From Mimachlamys varia (lineage: Eukaryota; Mollusca; Bivalvia; Pectinida; Pectinidae), in contig OX392535.1 in the NCBI GenBank assembly GCA_947623455.1, positions 41,254,688-41,318,687 of the forward strand: a stretch of DNA of 64,000 nt, written 5' to 3'. Shown piece after piece: positions 61,201 to 64,000 of the stretch. Below the pieces are notes generated by a model. That model was not told where the DNA came from. It did no database searches and worked only from the letters and a program-made list of their open reading frames with translations. Each line of letters starts with the position of its first letter. Position 1 is the first letter of the stretch. Made by a program: the position numbers and the translations under genes.

Positions 61201-63204
61201 TGATTGGACTGTTTGTGGTCAGGTGAGGAAACTGATCAGATTGTTTGTGGACAGGTGAAGAAACTGATCTGACTGTTTGTGGTCAGTTGAGGAAACTGAT
61301 CAGACTGTTTGTGGACAGGTGAGGAAACTGATCTGACTGTTTGTGGTCAGGTGAGGAAACTGATCAGACTGTTTGTGGTCAGTCAGGTGAGGAAACTAAT
61401 CAGACTGTTTGTGGTCAGGTGAGGGAACTGATCAGATTTGTTTAATTTGTGGTCAGGTGAGGACACTGATCAGACTGTTTGTGGTCAGGTGATGAGGAAA
61501 CTGATCACACTGTTTGTGGTCAGGTGAGGACACTGATCAGACTGTTTGTTGTCAGTTGAGGAAACTGATCAGATTGTTTGTGGTCAGGTGAGGAAAATAA
61601 ATAGACTGCTTGTGGTCAGGTGAGGATACAAATCAGACTGTTTGTGGTCACGTGAGGAAACTAAATAGACTGTTTGTGGTCAGGTGAGAAAACTGATCAG
61701 ACTGTTTGTGGTCAGGTGAGGAAACTGATCCGACTGTTTGTGGTCAGGTGAGGAAACTGATCCGACTGTTTGTGGTCAGGTGAGGAAACTGATCTGACTG
61801 TTTGTGGTCAGGTGAGGAAACTGATCAGACTGTTTGTGGTCAGGTGAGGAAACTGATCAGACTGTTTGTGACCAGGTGAGGAAACTGATCAGACTGTTTG
61901 TGGTCAGGTGAGGAAACTAATCTGACTGTTTGTGGTCAGGTGAGAAAACTGATCTGACTGTTTGTGGTCAGGTGAGGAAACTGATCAGGCTGTTTGTGAC
62001 CAGGTGAGGAAACTGATCAGGCTGTTTGTGACCAGGTGAGGAAACTGATCAGACTGTTTGTGACCAGGTGAGGAAACTGATCAGACTGTTTGTGGTCAGG
62101 TGAGGAAACTAATCTGACTGTTTGTGGTCAGGTGAGGAAACTGATCTGACTGTTTGTGGTCAGGTGAGGAAACTGATCAGGCTGTTTGTGACCAGGTGAG
62201 GAAACTGATCAGGCTGTTTGTGACCAGGTGAGGAAACTGATCTGACTGTTTGTGGTCAGATGAGGACACTGATCAGACTGTTTGTGGTCAGGTAAGGAAA
62301 CTGATCAGACTATTTGTGGTCAGGTGAGGAAACTAATCTGACTGTTTGTGACCAGGTGAGGAAACTGATCAGACTGTTTGTGGTCAGGTGAGGAAACTAA
62401 TCTGACTGTTTGTGACCAGGTGAGGAAACTGATCAGACTGTTTGTGGTCAGGTGAGGAAACTGATCAGACTGTTTGTGGTCAGGTGAGGAAACTGATCAG
62501 ACTGTTTGTGGTCAGGTGAGGAAACTGATCAGACTGTTTGTGGTCAGTTGAGGAAACTGATCTGACTGTTTGTGGTCAGGTGAGGAAACTGATCAGGCTG
62601 TTTGTGACCAGGTGAGGAAACTGATCAGGCTGTTTGTGACCAGGTGAGGAAACTGATCTGACTGTTTGTGGTCAGATGAGGACACTGATCAGACTGTTTG
62701 TGGTCAGGTGAGGAAACTGATCAGACTGTTTGTGGTCAGGTGAGGAAACTAATCTGACTGTTTGTGACCAGGTGAGGAAACTGATCAGACTGTTTGTGGT
62801 CAGGTGAGGAAACTAATCTGACTGTTTGTGACCAGGTGAGGAAACTGATCAGACTGTTTGTGGTCAGGTGAGGAAACTGATCAGACTGTTTGTGGTCAGG
62901 TGAGGAAACTGATCAGACTGTTTGTGGTCAGGTGAGGAAACTGATCAGACTGTTTGTGGTCAGGTGAGGAAACTGATCAGACTGTTTGTGACCAGGTGAG
63001 GAAACTGATCAGACTGTTTGTGACCAGGTGAGGAAACTGATCTGACTGTTTGTGGTCAGGTGAGGAAACTGATCAGACTGTTTGTGGTCAGGTGAGGAAA
63101 CTGATCAGACTGTTTGTGGTCAGGTGAGGAAACTGATCAGACTGTTTGTGACCAGGTGAGGAAACTGATCAGACTGTTTGTGGTCAGGTGAGGAAACTGA
63201 TAAG
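58291..63204 (+). repeat. 32-bp minisatellite, about 150 units, in ELL intron 1
   Basis: A continuous array with a 32-bp period; each unit contains TGTTTGTGGTCAGGTGAGGA and AACTGATCWGAC. Common variants are GTGACCAGGTGAGG, AACCTGATC, CTAATCAGA, CAGATGAGG and a TTGTTTAATTTGTGG insertion. Nearly every unit has CAGGTGAGG, which matches the 5' splice-site consensus CAG|GTRAGT at eight of nine positions, in the same strand as ELL. The array ends abruptly at 63204 (GATAAGATTTTTTGC). Confidence 0.97.
58830..62360 (+). repeat. 1,710-bp higher-order duplication within the 32-bp array
   Basis: Marker variants recur 1,710 bp apart: CTAATCAGATTG ending 58892 and 60602, AGTCAGGTGAGG at 59671 and 61381, and TTTAATTTGTGG near 59730 and 61440. 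Near the right end the offset rises to 1,934 (GGTAAGGAAACTG at 60357 and 62291), so the second copy gained seven extra 32-bp units. Confidence 0.88.
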
Positions 63205-64000
63205 ATTTTTTGCTTTTCCTAATGATGAGGAATACCCTTACAATTCATTAGAGCTATTCCAAGTCAAAGCTTTGAATGGTGTAGTATGACATTTCAGGGT
63301 TAATCATCAACTTAATGTCTCAAAGAGTTAATTCTGGTTTTACATTTTAAACTAGAAGTATATACATGCTCAGCGGCCAAAAAATGAAAATACTGATACT
63401 AATGCACTGTTAAATATTCCCAATTTTGATGATAGTCTGACAGTTAAAACATCAATATATATATATACAGAAAAGTTGTAATGAAACCCTACACAGGAAT
63501 GCCCAACCTTTCAGTCTAATTGTGCATGCTGTGACAGAGACCTCTCTTGACTACCACATGTTACAGTTAATGAAGGGACTTATCATACATACCATCTCCC
63601 TGTAAACAAACATGCCTTCAAACTGAGATATATGCATACATAAACTGGAATACTGATATGATCTCTTGATGATGCCTTATATATGCAGCACCAGAGGAAC
63701 TCCAAAGGATCCTGATGATCCATCATTATCCTTCGAAGTTCGCTGGTACCTGTGGCCTGACCATCATGACCTTTGGAGTTCAAGTTCCAAGTTTACATAA
63801 ATATATCATTATCAGCATTATACTTGACTCAAGTTCACTTGTACCTTGGACCTGACCATGATGATCTTTCGAGTTCAAGTTCCGAGATTATTTTATATAA
63901 TATATAATATCATTTCTCCAATGACCCACCCCCAGGTGGCCACAACAATAACACCCATAGGTTGTTTAATGTGGTGAATGCCTAATACAGTGTAATTCAG
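63205..64000 (+). other. ELL intron 1, distal part; no exon recognised
   Basis: AT-rich sequence with (AT)n runs near 63460 and 63900. Two similar segments, GACCTGACCATGATGA-like and TGGCCTGACCATCATGA-like with TTCAAGTTCC, at about 63750-63800 and 63840-63890 form a diverged tandem duplication. Nothing matching the next part of the ELL elongation domain was seen. Confidence 0.55.

Overview
The window looks like nuclear DNA of an animal, most likely a bivalve mollusc. It is AT-rich and nearly gene-free, and about two thirds of it is tandem or dispersed repeat. It carries eukaryotic tRNA genes, a tRNA-headed SINE of a type I associate with molluscs, many short inverted-repeat elements, and the first coding exon of the RNA polymerase II elongation factor ELL. 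The bivalve assignment rests on resemblance of the repeats to mollusc repeats from memory and is inference.

Layout. Bases 1-35704 are one uninterrupted 35-bp satellite of roughly 1,000 units that runs off the left edge and has multi-kilobase higher-order structure. Bases 35.7-46 kb are non-coding DNA with small mobile elements: several hairpin or terminal-inverted-repeat elements (some with clear target-site duplications), tRNA-like SINE remnants, a mollusc-type dispersed repeat with about 137-bp internal tandem units, and homopolymer runs. Bases 46.1-49.5 kb hold a 3.4-kb inverted-repeat composite element. Its two arms are diverged copies carrying a broken gene with a cysteine-rich C-terminus. 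A SINE sits in the left arm, and two small palindromic elements sit in the spacer and right arm.

Bases 49.9-54 kb contain two diverged copies of a segment that each carry an intact tRNA-Ser(AGA) gene. They are separated by a 62-bp tandem array made from the end of the same dispersed repeat family. The two copies document insertions: one holds a 243-bp palindromic hAT-like element and the other keeps the empty site. Bases 54.6-55.0 kb hold a duplicated cluster of CRE palindromes (TGACGTCA).

ELL coding exon 1 lies at 56802-56933 on the plus strand. The rest of the window appears to be ELL intron 1, which contains a 4.9-kb, 32-bp minisatellite in which nearly every unit carries a near-perfect splice donor (CAG|GTGAG) in the sense direction. 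No further ELL exon was recognised before the right edge.

The only confident functional genes are ELL exon 1 and the two tRNA-Ser genes. The most unusual features are the two very large arrays, both of which reiterate a consensus splice donor, and the palindromic variant structure of the 35-bp satellite.
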